From Erythrophleum ivorense (taxonomy: Eukaryota > Streptophyta > Magnoliopsida > Fabales > Fabaceae), in assembly GCA_026724425.1 (NCBI GenBank), contig JAIUCV010001232.1, forward strand, positions 1 to 64,000: DNA of 64,000 bases, in the 5' to 3' direction. The notes beneath the pieces are model-generated. The model saw nothing but the letters and a program-made list of their open reading frames with translations, was not told the DNA's origin and ran no database searches. Positions 23,518 to 33,700 of this stretch are shown piece after piece (the stretch's first letter is position 1; each line of letters starts with the position of its first letter). Both the position numbers and the translations under genes were made by a program.

Positions 23518-25350
23518 CTACTTTTTCAACTCTGTGAGCTCAGTAGGAGCCATCCTGTAAGGAGCCTTGGACACCGGTCCAGCCCCAGGCACTATGTCTA
23601 TAGGGAACTCTAGTTCTCTCTCAGGGGGTAGACCACTAAAGTCAAACTCTTTAGGGAAAACTTCTGCGAATTCCCTGACGACTGGGATCTCCTCTATCCC
23701 TTCCTCTACCTCACCCTGAATAGAGAAGAAGACTAGAAACCCTTGACATCCACACTCTAAGTGCCTCTCAGCCTGGGCAGTAGTCATAAAAGATAACTCA
23801 GCTCCTACCCTAGGTACGGTCCCACAAGCAGGCAAGGAAATGGTTCGGTGTTCACAATCAAGTACCGCATTATTCGCAGCCAACCAGTTCATACCAACAA
23901 TCATATCAATATCATGGAAAGGCATACAGATCAAATCAATAGTGGTATGACAATGGTTAAACTGAACAGTGACATTTAAGCAAGTATGGGAAGTGACCAC
24001 AAGGCCTCCAGTGGGTGTAGTGACTGACAAGTCAAATGGCAAGACACTAACAGCCAGACCCAATCGCCTCATACAATCATAAGATATAAACGAGTGACTA
24101 GCACCCAAATCAAACATGGCAACTATAGGAAAGTCATTCACTATCAGCGTACCTCGGATCAAATTAGGGGACGCGCTGGCTTCCTGCTGAGTGAGAGCGA
24201 ACACTCGACCCTGGGTCTGTGGCCTAGGAGGCGGTGCTGTATCTATCTGAGGACAGTGTCTAGCAATGTGCCCCAGCTTCCCACACTTGAAGCAAGTCAC
24301 CGGAGACTGCTGGAAAGATAACTGGCCCCGAGGAGGCGGCATCGGCTTACCCCGCTGTGGCCTTCGGTTCCATGGCCCCTTGCCTCTTCTCTTGGCACTG
24401 GGTGTCACACTAGAACCCTCTTCTAGTCTCGGCCTTTTCAATTCAGAAGCCTCCTTCTGACTAGCTGTGGCCGTAACAGGCATAATCACTCGCAGGTTAG
24501 TCTCAATCACCCTGCTGACCTCCACAAGGGTATTAAACTTTCTGATCCGTTGTGGGATAACTCTGTCGCTAATCAGGGGCTTCAACCCAGTTTCAAACTG
24601 CTCACATCTCCAGGGTTCATCATCATACCTCTGGAGGTAAGAGGAATACCGAGACAACTCCATGAACTTGGCCACATACTGGTCTACAGTCATCTCATCC
24701 GTCTGTCTCAAACTCATAAACTCCATCTTTTTCTTCTTCCTCACCGAACTAGGGAAATATTTCTCATAAAAATCAACCAAGAAACTTTCCCAGTTTATCG
24801 ATATATCCTTGGTCTCCATCAAGGGTTTTGTGCTACACCACCATCTATCAGCTTCCTTTTTCAGCATGAAAGTGGCTAGCTGAGCTTTCTGCTCTGTGGT
24901 ACAATCCATTACTGAATATATTTTCTCTAGCTCCCTAACCCAAGCCTCCGCCTTATCCGCATCCAACTCCCCATAAAACGTGGGTGGATTGTTTTGCCTG
25001 AACTGCTTCAACAGTTTCTGGATAGGCGTCTGGGTCTGAGCTACTATAGGCTCCAGGGGATGTGCAGGTGGGTTGCCAGATGTAGATGGTTGAGGTACAG
25101 GGGCTTCCCTCCAGGCTTCTTCTTGCATGGCCAGGGTATCTTGCAGGTGCATGATCATATCATGTTGTTGTTGGGCAATGTACCTTTGTTGCTCCAACAT
25201 CTCCTGATGCTGGCCCATCATGGCCTCATATCGATCCAACCTCTCCATGATGGTTCGCAGAGGATCCCCAGACCCAACAGGAACCTCTGGCTCAGCTCTC
25301 TGAGCCCTGGGCGGCCTGTCTCTACCCCTGCCCCGTCTAGTCTCAACCAT
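23518..25350 (-). CDS. gag-protease part of gypsy polyprotein, ended by a nonsense codon
   Basis: The 610-codon frame starts at the ATG at 25350, about 150 bp past the primer site. The gag part has an arginine-rich start (METRRGRGR), a glutamine-rich probable coiled coil at residues 35-80, a retrotransposon gag domain at about 120-255 (AEAWVRELEKIYSVMD, ADRWW), a basic stretch and a CCHC zinc knuckle (CFKCGKLGHIARHC, 353-366). The aspartic protease follows with FDLGASHSFIS at about 413-423; the usual D-S/T-G active site is D-L-G here, so activity is doubtful. The frame enters the RT N-terminus (PYRMAP) and stops at TAG (23518-23520), where relatives normally have glutamine. Gag would form particles and the protease would cleave the polyprotein. 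Confidence 0.95.
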   Translation of the reverse strand: MVETRRGRGRDRPPRAQRAEPEVPVGSGDPLRTIMERLDRYEAMMGQHQEMLEQQRYIAQQQHDMIMHLQDTLAMQEEAWREAPVPQPSTSGNPPAHPLEPIVAQTQTPIQKLLKQFRQNNPPTFYGELDADKAEAWVRELEKIYSVMDCTTEQKAQLATFMLKKEADRWWCSTKPLMETKDISINWESFLVDFYEKYFPSSVRKKKKMEFMSLRQTDEMTVDQYVAKFMELSRYSSYLQRYDDEPWRCEQFETGLKPLISDRVIPQRIRKFNTLVEVSRVIETNLRVIMPVTATASQKEASELKRPRLEEGSSVTPSAKRRGKGPWNRRPQRGKPMPPPRGQLSFQQSPVTCFKCGKLGHIARHCPQIDTAPPPRPQTQGRVFALTQQEASASPNLIRGTLIVNDFPIVAMFDLGASHSFISYDCMRRLGLAVSVLPFDLSVTTPTGGLVVTSHTCLNVTVQFNHCHTTIDLICMPFHDIDMIVGMNWLAANNAVLDCEHRTISLPACGTVPRVGAELSFMTTAQAERHLECGCQGFLVFFSIQGEVEEGIEEIPVVREFAEVFPKEFDFSGLPPERELEFPIDIVPGAGPVSKAPYRMAPTELTELKK

Positions 25351-25499
25351 TTCTAAAAAGAAATAGCAATTCTCAGCTTACACTCATAGCACAAGCACAT
25401 ATGCATATGAATGTTACCACTTCCATGGCAATTCACACCAAACACAAGCAAATCATTCCATTCAAGAGCCTAACATCGAGCAAAAGTGTCTGAACCTTT

Positions 25500-25511
25500 G
25501 CTCTGATACCA
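25500..25511 (-). promoter_or_regulatory. Primer-binding site, tRNA-iMet
   Basis: In sense direction it reads TGGTATCAGAGC, complementary to the 3' end of plant initiator tRNA-Met. It starts four bases after the 5' LTR end at 25516. This fixes the minus-strand polarity and is where minus-strand DNA synthesis would start. Confidence 0.95.
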
Positions 25512-26929
25512 AAAATGTAACACCTTACTGACGACACTCCAATTCATCTCCCTCTAGGCTTGATTCCATATGATTTCCTAAGAAAATGACTGAAACCGTG
25601 GTATTTCACTACTTTAAGTCAGGGTTTAACCAGTCATATTTTGCCCCGGGGGTCCTGTGAACCCATCATTCACCCTCTCTACTCAAACACCATTTATACA
25701 ACTTGTACATAGCCTCAAACAACTCACAAACCACGGATATGAAGCCAAAAACCAAGAAATTGCATTTTCTCAAATGAGCCCATGAATCAGATTTTTGGCT
25801 CTAACTTGGGAAAATCATAAATAATTCTATAAAAATGTAAATCAAGAAAATAATAGCTCTCTGGAAATCTTGGGATGTTATCTTCACATTAAAAATAACT
25901 CTCAACCACGATATCCACGTTTGGACCATCATTGACATCGAAAAAGACACAGAGGTCCGGCTGTCCCTGATACTGGTGCAGTTTACTGTCATGAACTTTG
26001 AAAATTCGTAGTTAATTCCAAAAAAATCCAATCTGGGTAAAATATATCAATTTAGAAAGATACAGATGTTAAATAGAGGAGAAAAATAATTACAGATCAG
26101 TTCAGGAGCTCTAAGACCTCGAAAACCGATGGAACAGTAACAAAGGTCAGAAACTTCCCTGATGCTGATATAGAACTTCATAAAGTCGTTTCTCTCTCTA
26201 CAGACCTCCAATTAAGGTGCTTCCAGTTGATATACGTCACTGTGGATATCTAGTTTATGCTCACAAAATCTCATGACAATTGGACACCATTTGGTCTATG
26301 AATGACATGGTTCCATTTTCTGACTTAATGCACAGTACCATGACCAAACCATTGAAATTTCCCAATTTCAACAATTCACCAAATATTCTCTAGACCTCCA
26401 AATATTACCCACTTTAGCTTCTCAAGAAGCTCTCAATAAACTCTAGAGGCATGCCAAATTCCATACCAAGAAGAGCTCATCCGGTCATACTTTGACGGAG
26501 CTCACCCAATTGGCAGTTTTGGCACCCCATGTGGTTCAAAATGGGTCTATATGACCTCCCACATGCTCTATCCTCTTTTGGGCACGTTTGAAAGTACAAA
26601 CATAGCATATATGAAATGTCTAAGTGATCCAAAACATCATACATTTCAAAACTACTATGCTACGGAACATAATACACTAGCACATGTAAGCCACAAAAGG
26701 GCCAATTTCCACATTCTCATTACTTTAACTCTTTAAACAATCCATACATCATCTATACATATATTTACATGAGCTCCACCTGGATAGTTCTTTTGATGTA
26801 TAAGGTGCCAAAATAAATATGCACCTATTATTTTTGAGTTGTACACATATGTTGTGTTATTGTGACTTGTGTGCATGCTTGACTAGTTTATATGCCATGA
26901 TAACATATCAATGCCAAGGATAGGCTCTA

Positions 26930-27048
26930 GGGACTTTTGGTCTAGCCTCACCCGAGCTTTGGGACTTTTGGATCGGCCTCACCCTTAGTTCAGGGACTTT
27001 TGGCTCCACCTCACCCGTCTCAAGGGACTTTCGGCACCACCTCACCCG
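26930..27048 (-). repeat. Four-copy ~30-bp tandem block in the 5' LTR
   Basis: Same units as in the other LTR, with an extra unit at about 27018-27048 ('gtctcaagggactttcggca' then 'ccacctcaccc'). Confidence 0.9.
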
Positions 27049-27785
27049 AGCAATTTTCACAATTCATATCAAAAGCATATTGGTACTCATGCATCAAGGC
27101 AACATCAATGGCATATCTCATCATACAAGCATATACACAAGCATACAATGACTATTACACATCCAAGAATGCAACAAGAAAAGAGTAGAGAGCTACCTTA
27201 TCGGATCACACAAGTCTTCCCTTTCAATTTCTCTTCTCCCTCTTGGATTTCACACTCACAACTAGATGGAGTTGCTTCCTTTGAGCCTAGGCACAACAAA
27301 GAGCATAGGATTATTCTCTCATAGCTCAAATAAGTACTCATAAAGCTAGAAGGGCTCTTCATCGAAGTAAACCCTCACTACCCATGTAAGAAGCTAGGGA
27401 TTCTCTCTCTAGAACTCTACTCACTCTCCTTCCTCTCTCAAGCTCTCAAAGAAGAAAGCAAGGAAGAAGAAATGAAGATATATGAGTTCTACCCTTCTTC
27501 TAGAGTAGTTTTCCTACTTCCCTCTTCTGAACCTAACCTATATTAACTTCTAAAACCATAGAAAGAGAGGGCAAAGGAGGAGAACAACATGCTAAGGAGA
27601 AAAGCTAGGGAAATCTCAAGATTACTCACCTCTTTGCTTGGTCTCCTTGCTTCTCTAGGTCTCTCTCTCTCTCCACAGCTCTTTTCTCTCTCCTTGGTCG
27701 AAGCTTAGGTCGGTTCTAAGAGAAAAGAAAGTTTGGAAGCTTTTAAAAAGTCAAAATCTCTCTTTTCACGCTTTTTCGGACTCAC

Positions 27786-28015
27786 CCTCGCTATAGCGAG
27801 CCATAACCCTCGCTACGGCGAGCTCGTGCAAGTCCTAGACCTCTGCCTTCGCTATAGCTCTCGCTACGGCGAGCTACTCCCTGGATTTTGTATGGAATGC
27901 CCCCACTCGCTATAGCTAGAAGCATTTTTGCTATAGCGAGAAGGCTCTCTCGCTATAGCTAGCCCATTTCTCGCTATAGCGAACAGGTACATTCGCTATA
28001 GCTAGGCTGTAGCTA
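27786..28015 (-). other. CGCTATAG dyad cluster at U3 start, 5' LTR
   Basis: Counterpart of the cluster at 20748-20967, nearly identical. One difference restores a CTCGCTATAG word that reads CTCACTATAG in the other LTR. Confidence 0.85.
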
Positions 28016-30793
28016 GCAGACTTAGAAAATTTTCAGTCTTCGAAAATTTTCAGCTTTTCTTTTCTTTCCCTTTTCTTTTCTCTTTTCTTTTCTTTTCTTT
28101 TTCTCGGTTGTTACATCTCACGTGTTGCTTCCTCTGTTCAGCCACGTCTCTTCCCACATGAGCTACTTCTGTGTGTTATTTTCTTCATCTCCATTTGCTC
28201 GCTTTCTCCAGCTCCCAAGCTTCATTAATCCACGTGTTCTTTAGCTCCTTATTTCAACTTTCTTTACTTCCACGTTGCAGCTCATTAATCTCCAGCTCTC
28301 TGCTTTCATTTGTTACATGAAACTTCTCATCTTTGTGGCTCCCCCGTAGCCTTTACGTTAACTTCTGCATGCTCTTGTGTTTTTTTTTCATTTTCCTTCA
28401 CCAAACCATAGTTCATCTATACAGCTCAAGCTCTTTCTGGCGTCGTTTTTCTCACCATTGGCTCCTAGCTTTTGTATTGATGCTAACTCATGTTTTCTTC
28501 TTCTAAAAAACGTAGCAGAACCCGTAATTGTTTCTGCTCAAAAGCTCCAGCCAAGTGCTTTTGTGGATGGTCCTCTTCCTTGTAAACTTCCCTGATGCTG
28601 CCTCCCACATGCAAATGCTTTCCTCCTGCCCATGCAAGCTTCTGTTCACAGCAAATAAAACTTGAGCTTCTCCTCTACACAACTCGCCTTTGACGTTAGC
28701 TATTGCTCGCCTTGGAGTTGTTTCTACTCTGTTTCAGCTCTTCTCTTCTTCATTTTCTTGCTCTGTTCCAGTGGGTGGGAGTGTAGTGCTGGTGGCATTT
28801 TTCTTCTCGTGGCTATCTCTTACTTGAGCATTACGTGGAGATGAAAGTGTGATATATGTGTGCAGGTTATGTGAGCCCATGCATCGTTACTTTCTTCAGC
28901 TCTTGTATGAATTGAATCTGCATATGTAGCTTATTCTTCAACTCAGCTCTCATCCCATTCTTTGTGTTTTGATTTAGCCAACTCCCATGCCCATAGCTTC
29001 TTCTTTTCATTCATTCAACCCACTTTAGCTCACAAGCTTCCTCTTGAATCACAAAACCCTCCAAACCCGTGGCTTCTTCCTTCATGCATGTGTGTTGATG
29101 TTGAGTGAAGGGTTGCTCAAGTATGCTACTTTAATCATTCCTTTCTCTTCTTTAATCTAAATTCTCATTCAAACTATTTGCCTATCAAAAATTCTGCACA
29201 AAAGAATGGAAAATATTCAATAGAATTATCCACAAAATTATTTAAAAGAATTTCATGCATTAAAACTCTAATTTTGCCAATTAATTCCTTGAGTGCATAA
29301 ATGGCTATTAAAATAAAATCTTATATAATTGAACCCCTAAAGCCATATTTAGACATTAAAATGCTTGAGATAAGAAGAATAAAATATATATAAATTATGC
29401 TTATCACTAATTTAATGAGTTAGCTCTTAATTAACTTTGGTTAGTCCCTTAATACTTAATTAATGTAGTTTCATGCTATTCTTCTTTCCTTACTTTAGTT
29501 ATGTTAATAGTTACAAAAAATTTGGAGTGTGATAGTTCCTATGGTTTTTGAGGCCTCTGAGAACCTTGGGAAACTCAATTTTACCACTTAAAGTTCCCTC
29601 CTTTGAGTTTTTAAAAAGTTAGCCAAAATTATAAAAATGTCACTGCCTTTTCAAGTAATTTTATTTAGTCATCCTGGCTCTGGTTTTAGGGCATCTTTAA
29701 CTTTGTATTTTCATTTCTAAATATCTAGAATATTATTGTAATATTGTTTAGTCCCTAATCCTTTCATTATGGGGTCCTCTTTTATAATCTTGTTAGTTTT
29801 GATCCAGTTCTAAATAGCCCAGATATTACAAAGTTTCAAGACAAGGTATGATTTTTCTATGAAAAAATTTTACACCTTGGGATTATAATTCTCCATAGGT
29901 TCAGCTAAGAGAGAGTGATGGAAGAATATGTATTTGATAAAAGCTTGATAAATTTAAGGGCTTAAAAGAGTAAGAATTAAGAATATGCAAAGAAATCAAC
30001 CTAGGAATCAATATAATGTAAGATAAATTCACCTAGGGGTCATGATGGCAATGCTTCAAAACCTTAAGAAGATTAGTTTGTCCTTATAATATCACAATTG
30101 AACTATAAATAAATAATGGATATCCTAATGACCTCAAATTCTTTTTGAAATAGACAAAATACTAAGATGTGGACCTTAAGGAGGAATCTTGGCCAAGCTA
30201 GAAAAATGGCACTTAGGGAAGTTTTCAATTTAATCTAATGAATTAAAAGGCTTAAATGAGTGGTATAAAGGCTAGATAAACCACTAGCTTGAAGAAAAGA
30301 ATGAGATTTGATGATGTTGAGATTATAGTTCTATAAACACCCTAATTTGCCCTATGAATAGAATGAGCGATATGGTTAAGTTTTTAGACTTGTTTTAGCC
30401 ATGAAAAGTGAATAAGATGATATAGATGAATGGTGGAATTGCTAAAATAAGTGTGGCAATTGGGATGAGTCATTTGAGACACTTAAAATAACTTAAATCA
30501 TACTTAAAGTTTTACAAGCACATGTATTGATAAGATAAGATTAAATATGTCCTAATTGGCTAGTTTATATATTAATTGATGCAAGCAGTGGAACCACACC
30601 AAGGTATATGTGTAAGGTGATTGAATTTGCTTAATAAGATATCTTTTCCTTGAATCATACATGTGTGGCTACTTTGTTTGAGTCATTGGTTGTTTGTGTG
30701 TATTGTTTACAATTGTTTGGCTTTATTGTTATTTGAGTAGACTATGCAACTGCATGAGAGGGTGGCTCTAATATTGGGTGAGGCTAGGGAAAT

Positions 30794-33700
30794 TGTAACA
30801 CCATATTCATTTACCTCATCTCATCTCACTTCTCATTCATTTTCCTTGGCCAAGCCACTTTCTCAAGAAAAATGCAATTAAAATAATAGATTATTTTGTG
30901 TTATGTCGTAGATAAAATTTTCATTTTATGTCCCGTGGATCATATGAATTCATCCATCTCATTCTCCTATTTAAATACACACATACAACTCAAAACCATC
31001 TCAAAATGTGGCCAAAACTCGAGCTCATGAAGTATATACATAAAAATCACATGTTTAGCCTCAGATAAATTTTGGAAAATCATAACTAATTCTTGAAAAA
31101 TTGACATCAAGAACACTATACCATTCTAGAAAGCTACAGATATCTACTTCATGTTGAAAATAAGTCCATACCAAAAAAGGAATGTCTAGCTACTTGAAAT
31201 TGATGGAATAGTGCCCAAACTCATCTAGCGCTACCAATACTATCATAGAACTTCAAAAATTCATATCTCCCTGCTCAAACATCCAATTTGGGTGATCTCA
31301 GTGGCTATAGAAAGCTTATCAATTCTAGTTTGGTTTTGTAATATTTCATGAGCATTGGACAATATTTGCCCCTCAAATGATATAAGAGAAGAAATTGATC
31401 ATATGAACAGTAATCATACCAGAACAGCAGAAATTTAGCAAATTCAAAAACTCATAATTAATTCCATAGAGCTCCAAATAATCTGATCTTTATCTTCCCA
31501 AAAGGCCCTAGATGAGATCTATATGCATGCCAAATTTTATGAGGAAATTCGTTCATTTGGTCAGATCTTAACATTGGGTTCCAAAATGATCAATTTTGTG
31601 CCTTCCAAGGGTCTCAAATGGTCTAAATTAGCTTATAAGACATTCATGGACACCTGAGCATGTGGGAAAGCACTAAAATGGTCTATTAAATATGTCTCAA
31701 AGGTGAAAAAATCCAGATTTTACAAACTCACACTCTCACCCCCAAGGTATGCACAAGAACATATAAGCTTCATCTTGCCATTCGATGTCCAAAAATTGCT
31801 ACATCATCCATATGGCATCAAATCTCAAATGTACATCAAGTATTCATGTAATTACATATGTTCAAATGATTATACAACATATTCATCATGGGATTACATC
31901 ATATGCTATCAAAATGGTTACAAGTGAACAAAATAACACATTTTCTTGTCAATCTGTCTCCTTCAAGTTTAGTAGCTCCCATTTCTTAGTTTACTTGGTC
32001 CACCTAGACATGTTAGGCAAATAGAGAGGAAGGAATGAGATTCTAGGAATCCCAATAGCTCTTCTCGCTTTCAACCATACATAAAGAATGCAAATCCAAG
32101 TCTAAAAGTGCATGCATGGATATCATGGAGTGCATAATCCTTCATACAATATTTCTTACATTCATGAAGTCACATAAAACTTACATAGGTTTGCCAAGAA
32201 AATGGTTTAGCCTTATCCACTTCTCTTGGGGGATTTTGGACTTGCCTCACCTATTCTCTTAAAGGGTTTTTGACTAAGCCTCCCTCTTTAGATACTTCTG
32301 GCTTTGTCTCACCATTCTTAGGGACTTTTAGCTTCACCACACTCAAGTAAACCAAAACATGTTCATAAAGCATCAATCAAGTGCATAAAAAGCATCATGT
32401 GTAACACCATAATTCTAGAACTCATTTCACATGACTATTAAGGTTCCTTCCATTACCATACAAGAAGAGGAAGGAAAAACTCATTAAAATAATCAATTTC
32501 TTTACGTTACATAGCATATGAATTCTTCATTTCATGTCCCATGGATCATATGAATTCATTCAACTCATTCTCATATTTGATTACACCAATAAAACTCAAA
32601 ACCATCTAAGGAAGTGGCCAAAAGCTCGTGTAAGTGGATGGAATACACAAAAACACTAAGTGCAGCCTCAGCCAAATTTTCTAAATTTCTGTTATAAATT
32701 TTGAAAAATTATACCTAATTCTAGAAAAATTGAAATCATGCATTCTTTATCATTATGGAATGCTACAGATGTCTAATTTATGATGAAAATATTTCTAGAC
32801 CTCAACAGGGGCTGTTAGCAATCAGAAATTGATAGAACAGTACAAGAGATTGACTATCATCCCTGGTACTAACCTCTAACTTCAAAAATTCATATCTCTC
32901 TTCTCAGAGGTCCAATTGGGATGATCTTAGTGGCCATTGAAAGCTTATCATGTCTAGTTTATTTTTGTAAATTTTTATCAGCATTGGACATAAATTGGCT
33001 AACGAATGACACAACCCAAGTTTCTGACCATATGAATAGTGTCTGCATCAGTTTAGCAAAAAAATGCCAACTTTGGAAATTCATAATTAATTCCATAGAG
33101 CTCTAAATAATCTATCTTTTTCTTTCCAAATAGCTCTAGATGAGATCTATATGTGTGCCAATTTTCATGGGAAAATTCGTTCATTTGGTCAGATCTTGAC
33201 ATTAGGTTGCAAAATGGCTCATTTTGTGTCATATAAGGGGTCCAAATGGTTTATTTTGAGTTTTAAGGCAACCATGACCACTTGAGCACGTGGGAATGCC
33301 CCAAAATGACCTTCTAAACTTGTCTCAAAGGTGCATAAACCCAGAATTTAAAAACTCACTCTCTCACCCCATGCCATACACAAGATCACACATGCTTTAC
33401 ATTGTCATTCACTACCCAAAATGCACATTACCATTCATTTGGCACTAAAACTCATACATACATCAAACATTTGGGTAATGACATATGTTCAAATAATTAC
33501 ATAACAATTCCATCATAGGATTACATCATATGCCATGTGTATGGCTACAAAAGAGACAAAACTAGGCATTTTGGTGTCAAGCTCTCATCTTCTAAGTTGA
33601 TGGCTTCCATTACCTTGCTCATTTGGTCCACCTAGCATATTAAGACATTAGAAGGAGGGAATGAGATTCAAAGAATCCCAATAACTCATCTCCCTTTCAA

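Larger units (their letters stand above)
18351..28115 (-). mobile_element. Full-length Ty3/gypsy retrotransposon, defective
   Basis: A complete 9765-bp element: 5' LTR (25516-28115), primer-binding site, gag, protease, reverse transcriptase, RNase H, integrase, polypurine tract and 3' LTR (18351-21067). Target duplication TCTCA is exact (18346-18350 and 28116-28120). Domain order (integrase after RNase H) is that of Ty3/gypsy. Long LTRs, a CCHC gag and a chromodomain-like integrase tail suggest a chromovirus of the Del/Tekay type; that assignment is inference. Four in-frame stops, a frameshift and an internal deletion make it non-autonomous. It lies inside C1 and is the only full-length element in the window. 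Confidence 0.97.
25516..28115 (-). repeat. 5' LTR of the gypsy element
   Basis: 2600 bp, displayed from TGTAACACCTT to GGTTGTTACA. Similarity to the 3' LTR is uneven: the last 1067 bp differ at about four sites, while 25945-26245 differs at about twenty. A segment at 26771-26896 is rearranged, with two pieces inverted and flanking sequence lost. It has four units of the 'ggactttt..cctcaccc' block against three in the partner. Confidence 0.97.
16775..29406. mobile_element. Solo LTR C1 (family C), nested in B4, interrupted by the gypsy element
   Basis: It starts TGAAAGGCTC at 16775 and ends GCTTATCA at 29406, with a perfect target duplication CTAAT (16770-16774 and 29407-29411). Net length is about 2.86 kb after removing 18351-28120. 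It shares 'caaccctcaaaataaaac' and a long downstream stretch with C2 and C3. No coding sequence. Stretches on both sides of the gypsy insertion contain many ACGTG/CACGT cores. The family has TG..CA ends and 5-bp duplications, hence an LTR call, but its internal region is not seen here. Confidence 0.88.
13778..29534. mobile_element. Solo LTR B4 (family B, reverse to B1), with decayed ends, interrupted by C1
   Basis: B4 consists of 13778-16774 plus 29412-29534, about 3.1 kb once C1 is removed, close to B1's 3105 bp. The flanks are GTTCC (13773-13777 and 29535-29539). Its ends read TATCATACC and GTGTGATA, as expected if TG..CA had each suffered one transition. The reverse complement of its right end ('cactccaaat') aligns with the B1 start. 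No coding sequence is supported; a 93-codon frame at 15412-15693 has no recognisable domain. A dyad-rich stretch lies near the left end (13830-13925). Confidence 0.68.
13312..29830 (-). mobile_element. LTR A0 (family A), fragmented: 13312-13777 and 29540-29830
   Basis: 13312-13777 matches the last part of family A as displayed on the plus strand ('aaaatgcctttggttt', then 'aggtcaactgaca'). It breaks at 'gggttcc' and resumes at 29540 with 'tatggtttttgaggcc', running to 'cagatattaca' at 29830. The break is insertion B4 with duplication GTTCC. The 5'-displayed part lies left of the window because A1 is inserted at 13311. Only about 760 bp of A0 itself is visible. Confidence 0.75.

Noticed and set aside
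23518..23520. TAG between protease and RT as a programmed readthrough stop
   Set aside because: It lies within the RT N-terminus, at a codon that is normally glutamine, and other C-to-T stops occur nearby, so mutation is simpler.
24094..25356. Plus-strand frames opposite gag
   Set aside because: Antisense shadows of the gag-protease frame.
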